In this document: positions 1 through 8,904 of the stretch, piece after piece
How the letters are laid out: every line of letters begins with the position of its first letter
Position numbering within the stretch: the first letter of the stretch is position 1
NCBI RefSeq assembly: GCF_947496995.1
Contig: NZ_CANMFD010000001.1
Location: 864,692-928,691 of the forward strand
Direction: 5' to 3'
From: an uncultured Roseibium sp.
GTDB taxonomy: Bacteria > Pseudomonadota > Alphaproteobacteria > Rhizobiales > Stappiaceae
DNA length: 64,000 nucleotides
Position numbers and translations under genes: made by a program
Notes under the pieces: generated by a model
What the model saw: only the letters and a program-made list of their open reading frames with translations
What the model was told of the DNA's origin: nothing
Databases searched by the model: none

Positions 1-100
1 TGACATCGTTGACGCTGATCGTGTTGACCTGCGGCATGGGCCGGATGCCGTCACCGGCCGGAGTTCCGGTGCTCATCGGGGCCGTATTGTTCTCGTCCAT
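1..100 (-). CDS. N-terminus of a protein cut by the window edge, possibly DUF2189-type
   Basis: Only the first 33 codons are present. An ATG at 100 follows a good ribosome binding site (GGGAGG about 11 bases upstream on the minus strand). The visible protein starts MDENNTAPMSTGTPAGDG and ends QVNTISVNDV. A short disordered lead followed by a 'hydrophobic-x-x-x-D-V' helix start resembles DUF2189-type integral membrane proteins of alphaproteobacteria, but too little is visible to be firm. Confidence 0.45.
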   Translation of the reverse strand, partial: MDENNTAPMSTGTPAGDGIRPMPQVNTISVNDV

Positions 101-123
101 CCGCCAGCTTCCTCCCAAAAGCG

Positions 124-144
124 GCCTGCCTCGCGCAGGCAGGC
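124..144 (-). terminator. Hairpin between the MscS-type gene and the gene at the left edge
   Basis: A 7-bp perfect stem (GCCTGCC with GGCAGGC, 7-base loop) lies about 70 bases downstream of the channel gene's stop on the minus strand. It is followed only by CTTTT, so it is a weak terminator at best. Confidence 0.3.
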
Positions 145-215
145 AATCTTAGCCGGGAAAATCAGGGCTGTTCAATGCGGAGAAGGACTTATACGAGCCT
201 AACCTGAGACGAGCG

Positions 216-2459
216 CTATCCTCCTGCCGGTTTAGGCGCACTAACCGATTCCGCCGCGGCCGCTGCGATCTGTTGCTTCTGCTCATTATCGAGCTTTGTG
301 TTGTCCGGCATATGCACGCGCACTTCCTTGCGCGCGAACTGGATGCCGTTTTCCTCGAATGCCTGCTGGACGCGCTTGTAGATTTCCTTGCGCATGCCGA
401 ACTGCTTGCCGGGCTTGGTGGTGAACTTGCCGCGCACAACGATGCCGACATCGTCGACATCGGCAACGCCCTGACCCTTGAAGGGCGCCAGGATGTCGTC
501 CTTGAACTCATCCATCTCCATGATCTCCTGGCCGATCTTCTTGAAGAGCTTGCGGACCTTTTCGACATCCGTATCGAACGGCACCGTGAACTTGAGCTTC
601 ATGATCACCCAGTCGCGGGAGAGGTTGGTGAGTTTGGGGATCTCGCCATAGGGCACGATGTGAACGGCGCCCCTTGTGCCGCGCAGTTGCAGCGAACGGA
701 TCGAGATTTTCTCGATGGAGCCCATGGTTCCGTCTGCATCGATGAATTCACCCAGGCGGAAGGCATCGTCCATCAGGAAGAAAATGCCTGAGACCACATC
801 GCGGACCAGGGTCTGCGCACCGAAACCGACCGCCAGGCCGATGACGCCGGCCCCGGCCAGAAGCGGGGTGATGTTGACGCCGAGCTGGCTGAGCGCCAGC
901 AGCACCGTGAGCGTCAGAATGGTGATCTGCGAGATCACGCGGATCAGCGGCAGGATCGTTGCAAGGCGGGACTTGCCGGCACCACCCATTTCCGCGTCGT
1001 CGTCCTCGTTCGCCACTGGCGGAGAATCCTTGGCGAGCTGATGGGCGACCCAGAGATTGATGATCTCCCAGGCAAGATACCCGGCTGCGAGGATCAGGAG
1101 CAGGATGACGGTGTGCCTGGCGACGGTTGTTTCACCGTCACCACCGATCGCCAGCAGGTTCAGGCCGTAGATGCGTCCGATTGCCAGGATCAGGAAGGCG
1201 ACGAGAGCGACGCGGGCGATCCGCACATAGCTGTGCCGGGACTGACGGTGGGCGGCTTCCGCCACCGGGCCTTCCCCCTGCTTCGGAGGGATGATGTGCG
1301 AGACGATACCGCGCGCCATCGTGTCGAGGAACGGCGCGAATACGACAAGGATGATGACCGCGAAGGAGCGGGTCGCTGTCAGGGTCTCGATGCCCATGCT
1401 TACGGAAAATTGCACCAGCAGCCAGTTGAAAACGATGAACGCCATGGAGAAGTAGGGCCAGAAACTGGCCATGCGTTCCAACCCGCTGGTCGGCTCCTTT
1501 TCGTCTCCCAGAATGATGTTGGTCAACCCGCGCCGGGCCTTCCACAGAACCGCGACGATCCAGGCGTTTACCGCGAAACTGACAAAAAACCGGAACGTTT
1601 CGCCGATGGTCTCACCCGCATCGCGAATGACAATGCCCAGGAAGAAGGAAATGCCGACAAAGGCGAACAGCATTGTGAAATTGCGGTAGAGCGATTTGGC
1701 GGTGTGATCGTCCGCCGTGACCAGACGCAGTTCTGGCCGGTGCGGGGCAAGCGCGAAGCGCAAGAGAGCCGCGATCAGCCGGGGCAGGAAGACAATCCAG
1801 AACACGGCCTGAAAGGCGACGGTTTTGACCTGCGGATCGACAAGGAAGATCCGGCCCACCACAAGGGCGACGACCGCGAAGACGATCAGGCCGCCAAGAT
1901 CGAGACCGGCCCGGGTCGAGACCATCTTGACGGTCTCGTAAAGACTTGTCGGAGAGTGGCTGCGCAGACTGGCCCGTCTGGAGGCAGCCAGCCGGTTCAC
2001 CAGGAACTCCGCGATAAAGCCCGCGGCAAGAAGAAGGGCAATTGCGCCGGCGAGAATATGAAAGGGTCCGGCGATCTTTCCGGCGAGAAGATCGCCGATG
2101 CCGGTAACAAGACCGGTCAAAAGCGCCGGCAGGTTGAGGAAATATCCCGCGATCGCCAGTCCCAGATTGTCCAGAGCCGTTTCAACCTGCTCGAAGATGC
2201 CGGGTCTGTTTTCAGCGGGCGTTGCCGTCTGGCCTTTCGCTTCCGCGCCCTGTTGCAGCAGGGTCATGAGATCCGTCAGCGCTTTCACCTGTTGCGGGTC
2301 GAGATCCGAAACAAGTTTCTCCATCGCTTCCTGCTGAAGCGGTGCGGGCAGAGTGGAGGTGCTGCTCTGGGCGGAGGCCGGAGCCGGCGGCAATATGACC
2401 TGGACGAGACACAGAAGGGCTATGCAGGCTGTTACTGTCGTCTTCCAAACACCGGTCAT
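216..2459 (-). CDS. Large MscS-family mechanosensitive channel
   Basis: The product (about 747 residues) is an inner-membrane mechanosensitive channel of the MscS superfamily, expected to release solutes on hypo-osmotic shock. The chosen ATG at 2459 follows AAGGGG with about nine bases of spacing and starts a clean signal peptide (hydrophobic core, then PAPASAQ). Upstream ATGs in frame lack a ribosome binding site. A periplasmic segment comes first, then many transmembrane helices, then the MscS pore and beta domain in the last third, recognisable from LAGAGVIGLAVGFGAQ and the following VVSGIFFLMDDAF. The extra N-terminal membrane helices put it with the large YbdG/YjeP-like members rather than minimal MscS. 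It stands alone, pointing away from the DUF805 gene. Confidence 0.9.
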   Translation of the reverse strand: MTGVWKTTVTACIALLCLVQVILPPAPASAQSSTSTLPAPLQQEAMEKLVSDLDPQQVKALTDLMTLLQQGAEAKGQTATPAENRPGIFEQVETALDNLGLAIAGYFLNLPALLTGLVTGIGDLLAGKIAGPFHILAGAIALLLAAGFIAEFLVNRLAASRRASLRSHSPTSLYETVKMVSTRAGLDLGGLIVFAVVALVVGRIFLVDPQVKTVAFQAVFWIVFLPRLIAALLRFALAPHRPELRLVTADDHTAKSLYRNFTMLFAFVGISFFLGIVIRDAGETIGETFRFFVSFAVNAWIVAVLWKARRGLTNIILGDEKEPTSGLERMASFWPYFSMAFIVFNWLLVQFSVSMGIETLTATRSFAVIILVVFAPFLDTMARGIVSHIIPPKQGEGPVAEAAHRQSRHSYVRIARVALVAFLILAIGRIYGLNLLAIGGDGETTVARHTVILLLILAAGYLAWEIINLWVAHQLAKDSPPVANEDDDAEMGGAGKSRLATILPLIRVISQITILTLTVLLALSQLGVNITPLLAGAGVIGLAVGFGAQTLVRDVVSGIFFLMDDAFRLGEFIDADGTMGSIEKISIRSLQLRGTRGAVHIVPYGEIPKLTNLSRDWVIMKLKFTVPFDTDVEKVRKLFKKIGQEIMEMDEFKDDILAPFKGQGVADVDDVGIVVRGKFTTKPGKQFGMRKEIYKRVQQAFEENGIQFARKEVRVHMPDNTKLDNEQKQQIAAAAAESVSAPKPAGG

Positions 2460-2701
2460 CAGCGCGTTCCCCTTCATCGCTGTTGAATCATATGCTGTCA
2501 GGTGTGACACGCCAACTGTGCAATTTTCCTTAAGTCAGCCGGCGTCGTTGTGGCGTCAAAGGCACGCTGCTCACGTCGATGGGCGGCTCGCTTCGCACAC
2601 CGGCACCCGAAATGCGCCGGTGGGAAATCATGACAGAGCTTGATCAACGTCGCTTATGCGTCTACGTCCAAGCCAGAACGATCTACAGCGAGCGGGATTG
2701 A

Positions 2702-3127
2702 ATGAGCACGCCCCAACGAAGCGCGAATATATCACCGGGCATATTCTGGGCCCTGCTGAGCCCGATCGGCCGCATGGGCAGGCTGCCCTACTGGATGTGC
2801 TTTGCCTTCATGTGGGTCGTCATCGGCATCGCCATCCGCCTGTGGTGGATGTCGCTCACCGAATTGCCGACGCCCGAGACGGTGACGGTCAACATCTTCG
2901 TGAGCTCCAATCCGCTGCTGCCGTTCCTGCTTCTGGTGCTCAACTGGTTCGAACTGGCGCTGGTCATCAAGCGGCTGCAGGATATCGGCCAGAGCGGGTT
3001 TCTCGCGTTGCTGATCTTCGTACCCGGCGTTAACCTGCTGGTCGTGCTCGTTCTGGGCTGCATTCCCGGCAAGGCGGAGGCGAACCGTCACGGTCCGTTG
3101 CCGAACAGCTACTGGCGCAGGAGCTGA
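2702..3127 (+). CDS. DUF805 small membrane protein
   Basis: This 141-residue protein has the layout of DUF805 (YhaH-type) inner-membrane proteins. A short polar N-terminus leads to SPIGRMGRLPYWM, followed by three or four transmembrane helices and the family signature VIKRLQDIGQSGFLALL before the last helix. The function of the family is unknown. The ribosome binding site is weak (GCGGGA). It lies just upstream of dapE on the same strand, but the spacing of more than 100 bases does not require cotranscription. Confidence 0.85.
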   Translation: MSTPQRSANISPGIFWALLSPIGRMGRLPYWMCFAFMWVVIGIAIRLWWMSLTELPTPETVTVNIFVSSNPLLPFLLLVLNWFELALVIKRLQDIGQSGFLALLIFVPGVNLLVVLVLGCIPGKAEANRHGPLPNSYWRRS

Positions 3128-3259
3128 CCGGGGCGACCGGCTATGCCATGAAACCCCGGCAAGCCGCACAGCGGGTCTGATTTCAGCGGTGAGTGCACCT
3201 GACGCACATCCGGCTGCAAACATCCCGATACCGAAAAACAAATGTGGAGTTCTCCAGCG

Positions 3260-4417
3260 ATGCCGTCTTCCGCCGTCACCATCGCCCGCGACCTGATCCG
3301 CTGCCCGTCCGTGACACCGGCCGAAGGCGGTGCGCTGTCCTACCTGCAGGAGCTGCTGGCAGGGGCGGGGTTCGCGGTCTCGCGTGTCACCTTCACGGAT
3401 GACGACACGCCGGACGTGGACAATCTTTTTGCCACCATCGGCACCGGAAAACCGCATTTCGTCTTTGCCGGTCACACCGACGTGGTTCCGGCCGGGACGG
3501 CGGGCGACTGGCGTCACGACCCGTTCGACGGCACGATTTCCGATGGCTTCCTTTTCGGCCGCGGCGCGGTGGACATGAAGGGCGGCATCGCCGCCTTTGC
3601 AGCCGCGGCACTGGACTACATCGGTGAGGCCGGAACGGATTTCGGTGGCACGATCTCCTTCCTGATCACCGGCGACGAGGAAGGCCCGGCGGTCAACGGC
3701 ACGGTGAAGCTGCTGCAATGGGCGAAGGAGCAGGGGCATGAATTCGACGCCTGCATCGTCGGCGAGCCGACCAACCCGGACAAGCTCGGCGACGCCATCA
3801 AGATCGGTCGGCGCGGATCACTCTCCGGCATGGTCTCGGTCACCGGTGTCCAGGGCCATGTCGCCTATCCGCATCTGGCGGATAACCCTATCCCCGGACT
3901 GGTGCGTCTGATCGCGGCGCTGGATGCCCTTGAACTCGATCAGGGCAACGAGCGCTTTCAGCCGTCCAATCTGGAGGTGGTGAACATCGAAGTCGGCAAT
4001 CCTGCCTTCAACGTCATTCCCGCCCGCGCCGAAGCCCGTTTCAACATCCGCTCCAACGACGCCTGGACGCTGGACAAGCTGAAGGCAAAAATCAGCGAGA
4101 CCCTGCAGGCCGTCGATCTCGGCAGCCTGCAGCTGGAGATCGCCTTCAGGCGTGATGCCAGCGAGTCCTTCCTGACGAAGGACGAGACCTTGATTGCCGC
4201 GCTCGGCAAGGCCGTCGAGGCGGAAACCGGCCGCGTTCCGGAGCTCTCCACCGGCGGGGGAACCTCCGACGCCCGCTTCATCAAGAACTATTGCCCCGTG
4301 GTGGAATTCGGCCTCGTGGGCCAGACGATGCACAAGGTCGATGAATGCGCCGCCGTCGAGGATCTTGACCGGCTGGCAGCGATCTATAAACGTTTTCTGA
4401 CGAGCTATTTCTCTTGA
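3260..4417 (+). CDS. dapE: Succinyl-diaminopimelate desuccinylase
   Basis: DapE hydrolyses N-succinyl-LL-2,6-diaminopimelate to LL-diaminopimelate and succinate in the lysine/meso-DAP pathway, which supplies peptidoglycan. It is a di-zinc M20 peptidase-fold enzyme. Metal and catalytic motifs are visible: GHTDVVPAG, RGAVDMKGG, GDEEGPAVNGT and the C-terminal QTMHKVDE. The 385-residue length is usual. I chose the ATG at 3260 because GGAG lies ten bases upstream and the protein then starts at the usual place before RDLIRCPSVTP. An ATG 18 bases earlier has no ribosome binding site. dapD, the preceding pathway enzyme, lies 1.6 kb away on the other strand. Confidence 0.96.
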   Translation: MPSSAVTIARDLIRCPSVTPAEGGALSYLQELLAGAGFAVSRVTFTDDDTPDVDNLFATIGTGKPHFVFAGHTDVVPAGTAGDWRHDPFDGTISDGFLFGRGAVDMKGGIAAFAAAALDYIGEAGTDFGGTISFLITGDEEGPAVNGTVKLLQWAKEQGHEFDACIVGEPTNPDKLGDAIKIGRRGSLSGMVSVTGVQGHVAYPHLADNPIPGLVRLIAALDALELDQGNERFQPSNLEVVNIEVGNPAFNVIPARAEARFNIRSNDAWTLDKLKAKISETLQAVDLGSLQLEIAFRRDASESFLTKDETLIAALGKAVEAETGRVPELSTGGGTSDARFIKNYCPVVEFGLVGQTMHKVDECAAVEDLDRLAAIYKRFLTSYFS

Positions 4418-4563
4418 GAGCCTTGCGCGCGGCGATGACCTCGGCCGCAACGCTTTCACACTTGGTATTCACCCACCTGCTTTCATATGATTTTGCATGG
4501 AAGCCGGGCCGGTCCGGAAATTGAATTCGGAAATTTGATCCTGTCAACGGGAGCGCGTCGACT

Positions 4564-5157
4564 TTGGTGAGTTTGAACGAAATTCGGGCCGCGCTTGACG
4601 GGTCCTGGCTGCTGTTGCGCAACCGGCCGGAAGGGATGGCCTATTTCGACCAGTCCATTCAGGGCTTCTGGCGGTCCTTCTCGGCGGTTTTCCTGCTGAT
4701 CCCGGCGTTCCTGCTCAGCGGTCTCGCCGAAAAGGAATTCTATTTTTCCGAAGAGATGTTCCAGCCGGAGACCTTTCCCGACGGGGCCTACTGGACGGCG
4801 CAGTTCATCGGTCTGGCGGTCGACTGGGTCACGCTGCCCATTCTGCTGGCCGTACTGGCGGTGCCGATCGGCATTTCAAAACGCTACGTGCCCTTCATCG
4901 TCGTGCGCAACTGGACCAGCCTGCTGGCGTCCGTGCCCTATCTGATCACCTATGTGCTCTTCCTGCTGCGGATCATCCCGCCGGGCGTTGCCGTGCTGCT
5001 GTCGTTTTCCAGCCTTCTCGCCGTCCTCTGGTACCGCTACCTTGTCGCCCGCATCGCCCTCCAGGCCACCATCAGTCTCGCCGTCGGCATAGTCGTACTC
5101 GACATCGTCCTGACCCTGGTGATCTCCCAGATCGTCGGAAATCTCTGGGGCGGTTAG
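4564..5157 (+). CDS. Conserved membrane protein of unknown function
   Basis: A 197-residue integral membrane protein with about five hydrophobic helices and no recognisable catalytic motif. The N-terminal stretch NEIRAALDGSWLLLRNRPEGM resembles hypothetical alphaproteobacterial membrane proteins that sit near dapE. The start is TTG at 4564 or GTG at 4567. GGGAG at 4549 gives better spacing to the TTG. The stop is followed immediately by the 244-bp repeat array. Confidence 0.7.
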   Translation: MVSLNEIRAALDGSWLLLRNRPEGMAYFDQSIQGFWRSFSAVFLLIPAFLLSGLAEKEFYFSEEMFQPETFPDGAYWTAQFIGLAVDWVTLPILLAVLAVPIGISKRYVPFIVVRNWTSLLASVPYLITYVLFLLRIIPPGVAVLLSFSSLLAVLWYRYLVARIALQATISLAVGIVVLDIVLTLVISQIVGNLWGG

Positions 5158-5169
5158 ACTTCTGTCCGG

Positions 5170-5975
5170 CGCCCGCAGCAGAGCAGCAAATCCGGCCTGG
5201 TCCCCTTCCCCCTTGTGGGGAAGGGGTAGGGAAGGGGGTAAACGGCGAAGCCGTAGTCGGCCGGTCCGTCCCGACCCCCACCCCTGACCCCTCCCCACAA
5301 GGAGGAGGGGGACTTCCAGCGCAAGGTGCTCGCCCGCGATATGCGGGAGGTCTCTGTTTCGCAGCGAGTTATGTGAAATGCTGGCGTGGCGGGTTGGCCA
5401 GGCTGCAGGTCGCCGCCCGCAGAAGAGCGGCAAACCCGGCCTGGTCCCCTTCCCCCTTGTGGGGAAGGGTTAGGGAAGGGGGTGAACGGCGAGGCCGTAA
5501 TCTGCGGACCCGTCCCGACCCCCACCCCGACCCTTCCCCACAAGGGGGAGGGGGACTTCCAGCGCAAGGCGCTCGCCCGCGATATGCGGGAGGTCTCTGT
5601 TTCGCAGCGAGTTATGCGAAATGCTGGCGTGGCGGGTTGGCCAGGATGCAGGTCGCCGCCCGCAGCAGAGCGGCAAACTCGGTCTGATCCCCTTCCCCCT
5701 TGTGGGGAAGGGTTAGGGAAGGGGGTAAACGGCGAAGCCGTAATCTGCCGGTCCCGTCCCGACCCCCACCCCTGACCCCTCCCCACAAGGGGGAGGGGGA
5801 CTTCCAGCGCAAGGCGCTCGCCCGCGATATGCGGGAGGTCTCTGTTTCGCAGCGCGTGTAGTGGATAGTTAGCGTGGCGGGTTGGCCAGGATGCAGGTCG
5901 CCGCCCGCAGCAGAGCGGCAAACCCGGTCTGATCCCCTTCCCCCTTGTGGGGAAGGGTTAGGGATGGGGGTATAC
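5170..5975. repeat. Tandem 244-bp repeat, about 3.3 copies
   Basis: The string CCCCTTCCCCCTTGTGGGG recurs at 5202, 5446, 5689 and 5934, giving periods of 244, 243 and 245 bp. Each unit holds this C-rich arm, a GC-rich middle with 'GGCGAAGCCGTA', the opposite arm (CCCTCCCCACAAGGGGGAGG), a hairpin-like GCTCGCCCGCGATATGCGGGAGG segment, and GGCGGGTTGGCCAGG. The copies are nearly identical. The array fills the gap between two convergent genes. Open frames through it exist on both strands but follow the repeat and are not credible genes. Confidence 0.95.
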
Positions 5976-6007
5976 GGCGCAGCCGTACCCGGAAGATCCG
6001 ATCCCGC

Positions 6008-6859
6008 TCAGTCGCGCAGCAGTTCGTTGATGCCGGTCTTGGAGCGGGTCTTTTCGTCGACGGTCTTCACGATGACCGCGCAATAGAGGTTCGGGGCCGG
6101 TTCGCCGTTGCCCATTTTGGTGGCGGTCGGCATGGAGCCGGCGACGACCACGGAATAGGGCGGCACTTCGCCATAGCTGACTTCGCCGGTCATGCGGTTG
6201 ACGATCCGCGTCGACTGGCCGATGAAGACGCCCATGCCGAGCACCGAGCCTTCGCGCACGATGCAGCCTTCCACGACTTCCGAGCGGGCGCCGATGAAGC
6301 AGTTGTCCTCGATGATGACCGGGCCGGCCTGCAGCGGTTCCAGAACACCGCCGATGCCGACGCCGCCGGACAGATGCACGTTCTTGCCGATCTGTGCGCA
6401 GGAGCCGACCGTCGCCCAGGTGTCGACCATCGTGCCCTCGTCCACATAGGCACCCAGGTTGACGAAGGACGGCATCAGCACGACGCCCTTGCCGATGAAG
6501 GCGGAGCGGCGCACGGTGCAGTTCGGCACGGCGCGGAAGCCGGCCTGCTCGAAATCGACACCGCGCCAGCCGTCGAACTTGGAGGGAACCTTGTCCCACC
6601 AGGTCGCATCGCCCGGGCCGCCCTTGATGACCTCCATCGGGTTGAGGCGGAATGACAGCAGCACGGCCTTCTTGGCCCATTGGTTGACGACCCAGTCGCC
6701 GTCCTTCTTTTCCGCAACGCGCAGCTTTCCGTGGTCCAGAAGGGACATGGCGGTGTCCACCGCGTCACGGATTTCCCCGGTGGTCGAGGTGCCGATGGAA
6801 TCGCGGTCTTCAAAGGCGGCGTCGATGATTTTGGACAGGGCGGCGAGATCGTGGGTCAT
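6008..6859 (-). CDS. dapD: 2,3,4,5-tetrahydropyridine-2,6-dicarboxylate N-succinyltransferase
   Basis: DapD transfers succinyl from succinyl-CoA to tetrahydrodipicolinate in lysine/DAP synthesis. At 283 residues it has the family length. The C-terminal half is a left-handed beta helix of hexapeptide repeats (for example around [18 protein letters not shown]). The N-terminal helical domain starts [16 protein letters not shown]. The ATG at 6859 follows GGAGA, and an upstream in-frame ATG would add an untypical extension. It converges with the gene ending at 5157 across the repeat array. Confidence 0.96.
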   Translation of the reverse strand: MTHDLAALSKIIDAAFEDRDSIGTSTTGEIRDAVDTAMSLLDHGKLRVAEKKDGDWVVNQWAKKAVLLSFRLNPMEVIKGGPGDATWWDKVPSKFDGWRGVDFEQAGFRAVPNCTVRRSAFIGKGVVLMPSFVNLGAYVDEGTMVDTWATVGSCAQIGKNVHLSGGVGIGGVLEPLQAGPVIIEDNCFIGARSEVVEGCIVREGSVLGMGVFIGQSTRIVNRMTGEVSYGEVPPYSVVVAGSMPTATKMGNGEPAPNLYCAVIVKTVDEKTRSKTGINELLRD

Positions 6860-7048
6860 CAGAAAGAAGGTCTCCGGCGGTGTCGAATTAAGCGCGGACC
6901 TAAGCCGCCGCACCGCGCACTGTCAAGCGCTTCGCGCCTCCAGGATGTCCCGTTCGGCGGTTTGCCCCCGGCATCGCGGTTCCGGAAGGCGTCCTTTCCT
7001 CCCTGCCGCTTCACTCATCCGGGTCAGCACCCCACTCTTCTCTTCGCC

Positions 7049-7161
7049 GTCCCGGACTTGATCCGGGACCTTTCCCCATGCTTTGCCGCCCTCGACATGA
7101 TCCGGGGTCTTGGGCAGATCCGGAGCAGGTCCCGGATCAGGTCCGGGACGGCAAAGCATGG
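7049..7161. repeat. Palindromic intergenic repeat element
   Basis: Two palindromic units, GTCCCGGACTTGATCCGGGAC (7049-7069) and GTCCCGGATCAGGTCCGGGAC (7129-7149), are flanked by a 13-bp inverted repeat CCATGCTTTGCCG / CGGCAAAGCATGG (7076-7088 and 7149-7161). The whole can fold as one long cruciform or hairpin. Similar GTCCCGGAC palindromes are common in intergenic DNA of alphaproteobacteria. Confidence 0.8.
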
Positions 7162-7340
7162 AGCCCCTACTCGGATGCGGACCTCGCCGGACGTGAGCAT
7201 TCGCACCGCACGGAAGACGTCCCCGGAAACCGGGAAGGTTGAGCAAATCTAACCGGTGGGTTTCCTTTTCGCGGCATATTCAGCCGCACGGGACGGGCTA
7301 TGATGACGACAGTTCAACGCATTTCGGAAAGCCGCTCCCC

Positions 7341-8246
7341 TTGGAACTCTGGATCCCCATCACGATCGCCGCCGCGTTCTGCCAGAACCTGCGCACGGCC
7401 CTGCAGAAACATCTGAAGGGCAGGTTGGGCACAACAGGTGCGACCTTCATCCGCTTCGGCTACGGGGTTCCCTTCGCCGCGCTTTATGTCGCCTTTCTGC
7501 ATTTCGGTCTGGATCATCCCCTGCCGGACCCGACCGCCACGATGCTGGTCGCCGGGGCGCTCGGCGGTCTGGCGCAGATCCTGGCGACCTTCCTTCTGAT
7601 CCATCTGTTCTCCTTCCGCAATTTCGCGGTCGGCACGGCCTATTCCAAGACGGAGCCGATCCAGGCAGCCCTCTTCGGTTTCGTGGTGCTTGGTGAACAG
7701 GTTTCGCTGACGGCAGCGGTCTGCATCCTGATCGGCATTACCGGTGTCATCGTCATCACGCTCGCCCGCGTGCCGATGACGCTCAGCGCCGTCAGGTCGT
7801 CGCTGATCGGCCGGCCCGCCCTGATCGGGTTGGCGTCCGCCGCCCTCTTCGGCGCCTCGGCGGTGGCCTACCGCACCGCGTCCCTGTCCCTCGACGGCAC
7901 CACCGTCGCCATGCAGGCCGCCTTCGCGCTGATCTATGCGACATCGTTCCAGACCGTCGCCATGGCCGCCTGGATGGCCGTGCGCGAGCCGGACCAGCTG
8001 CGCGCCAGCCTCGCCGCCTGGCGCAGCGCGGTCTGGGTCGGCATCGCGGGCGTCGCCGGATCGGCCGGCTGGTTCACCGCCATGACCCTGCAAAACGTCG
8101 CCTACGTCCGCGCCCTTGCCCAGATCGAACTCGTCTTCACTTTCCTGGCCTCCTGGCTGTTCTTCAAGGAAGTGATCGCGAAGTCGGAAATCCTTGGCTG
8201 CGTCCTGATCGTGCTGGCGGTGATCGGGATTGTTCTGTTAGGGTGA
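7341..8246 (+). CDS. EamA/DMT-family permease
   Basis: A 301-residue inner-membrane protein with ten predicted helices in two EamA halves, typical of drug/metabolite-type exporters. The substrate cannot be read from sequence. The TTG at 7341 begins ELWIPITIAAAFCQNLR right at the first helix and has GGAAAG about nine bases upstream. Frames open further upstream give a hydrophilic lead with no ribosome binding site. It is a single gene, and the palindromic repeat lies in its upstream region. Confidence 0.85.
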   Translation: MELWIPITIAAAFCQNLRTALQKHLKGRLGTTGATFIRFGYGVPFAALYVAFLHFGLDHPLPDPTATMLVAGALGGLAQILATFLLIHLFSFRNFAVGTAYSKTEPIQAALFGFVVLGEQVSLTAAVCILIGITGVIVITLARVPMTLSAVRSSLIGRPALIGLASAALFGASAVAYRTASLSLDGTTVAMQAAFALIYATSFQTVAMAAWMAVREPDQLRASLAAWRSAVWVGIAGVAGSAGWFTAMTLQNVAYVRALAQIELVFTFLASWLFFKEVIAKSEILGCVLIVLAVIGIVLLG

Positions 8247-8544
8247 GGGGCATCGCAGCGTTCGGATGGACGTCATCCGCAACGACTGCTTTGCACCCTG
8301 ATCTCGGTCGTTAGTTCGTTTTCGTTTCCATCCTGAAAGCCGAAATTCATCGCAGACGCAGTGAATTCACTGGTTGGGCGGGAAACTGACATTTGTTGCG
8401 CCGTTCACCAATGTCAGCAACGTGCAGGAAGCGGTCGTGAGGATTTCACACCACATTGATGATAGAGGGCGAGCTTTGTCGGATTTCCGAGAGTTCGGAT
8501 CCGCAAGCCTAATCAGGTATATTTATAAGGGAGCTCCACATCGA
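8247..8544. other. Intergenic stretch with no gene seen
   Basis: I see no credible coding sequence or strong hairpin here. A short open frame on the plus strand (8374-8598) has no ribosome binding site and overlaps a better candidate on the other strand. This gap marks the left border of the 15-kb quinoprotein operon. Confidence 0.5.
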
Positions 8545-8787
8545 TCAAGAACGTGCCCAAAGAGTGTTCGTTCCGCCCAGTGCTCCTACCCAAGCTAACA
8601 TCTTGAAATTGCTTCCGAAGACTCGACCGTTCTGAAAAGGAAAATCGATTACCAAATCGATCTCCTCTTCGCCATCTCGCCCCTTTTCTCTATAGAATTG
8701 TACGTCTCCCGCCGCTGAAAAAAGAGCGGGCAAAACCGTGCGGGGCCGATCAACCGATGCGAGCACGCCCTCAAGACGAAAATTCAT
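8545..8787 (-). CDS. Small hypothetical protein (uncertain)
   Basis: An 80-residue frame starting MNFRLEGVLASVDRPRTVLP has normal amino-acid balance (for example EEEIDLVIDFPF and GSNFKMLAWVG), which suggests a real protein rather than noise. No good ribosome binding site precedes the ATG. If real, it diverges from the protease gene at 8905, and the AT-richer stretch 8788-8904 would hold both promoters. Function unknown. Confidence 0.35.
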   Translation of the reverse strand: MNFRLEGVLASVDRPRTVLPALFSAAGDVQFYREKGRDGEEEIDLVIDFPFQNGRVFGSNFKMLAWVGALGGTNTLWARS

Positions 8788-8904
8788 TGTTCAAATCTAC
8801 TTAAGATTGTGTTAAGGTATTTTATGAGGTGATGCGTGCAATAAGCGAATACCAGCGGTTCAGTTGATTTTTTGATTTTTCTAATTTTTTGGCTTGGGGG
8901 GGCT

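Noticed and set aside
1041-2486. 481-codon plus-strand frame opposite the MscS-type gene
   Set aside because: Antisense shadow. The protein is a low-complexity mix of Asp, Gly, Arg and Gln without any domain, while the minus-strand reading is a clear channel.
5373-5921. Overlapping open frames on both strands through the tandem repeat
   Set aside because: They repeat with the DNA period and lack ribosome binding sites. They are by-products of the repeat.
5170-5975. Repeat array considered as a CRISPR
   Set aside because: Units are 244 bp and nearly identical throughout. There are no short repeats with unique spacers and no cas genes.
8374-8598. 74-codon plus-strand frame before the quinoprotein operon
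   Set aside because: No ribosome binding site, no recognisable features, and it overlaps a slightly better candidate on the other strand.
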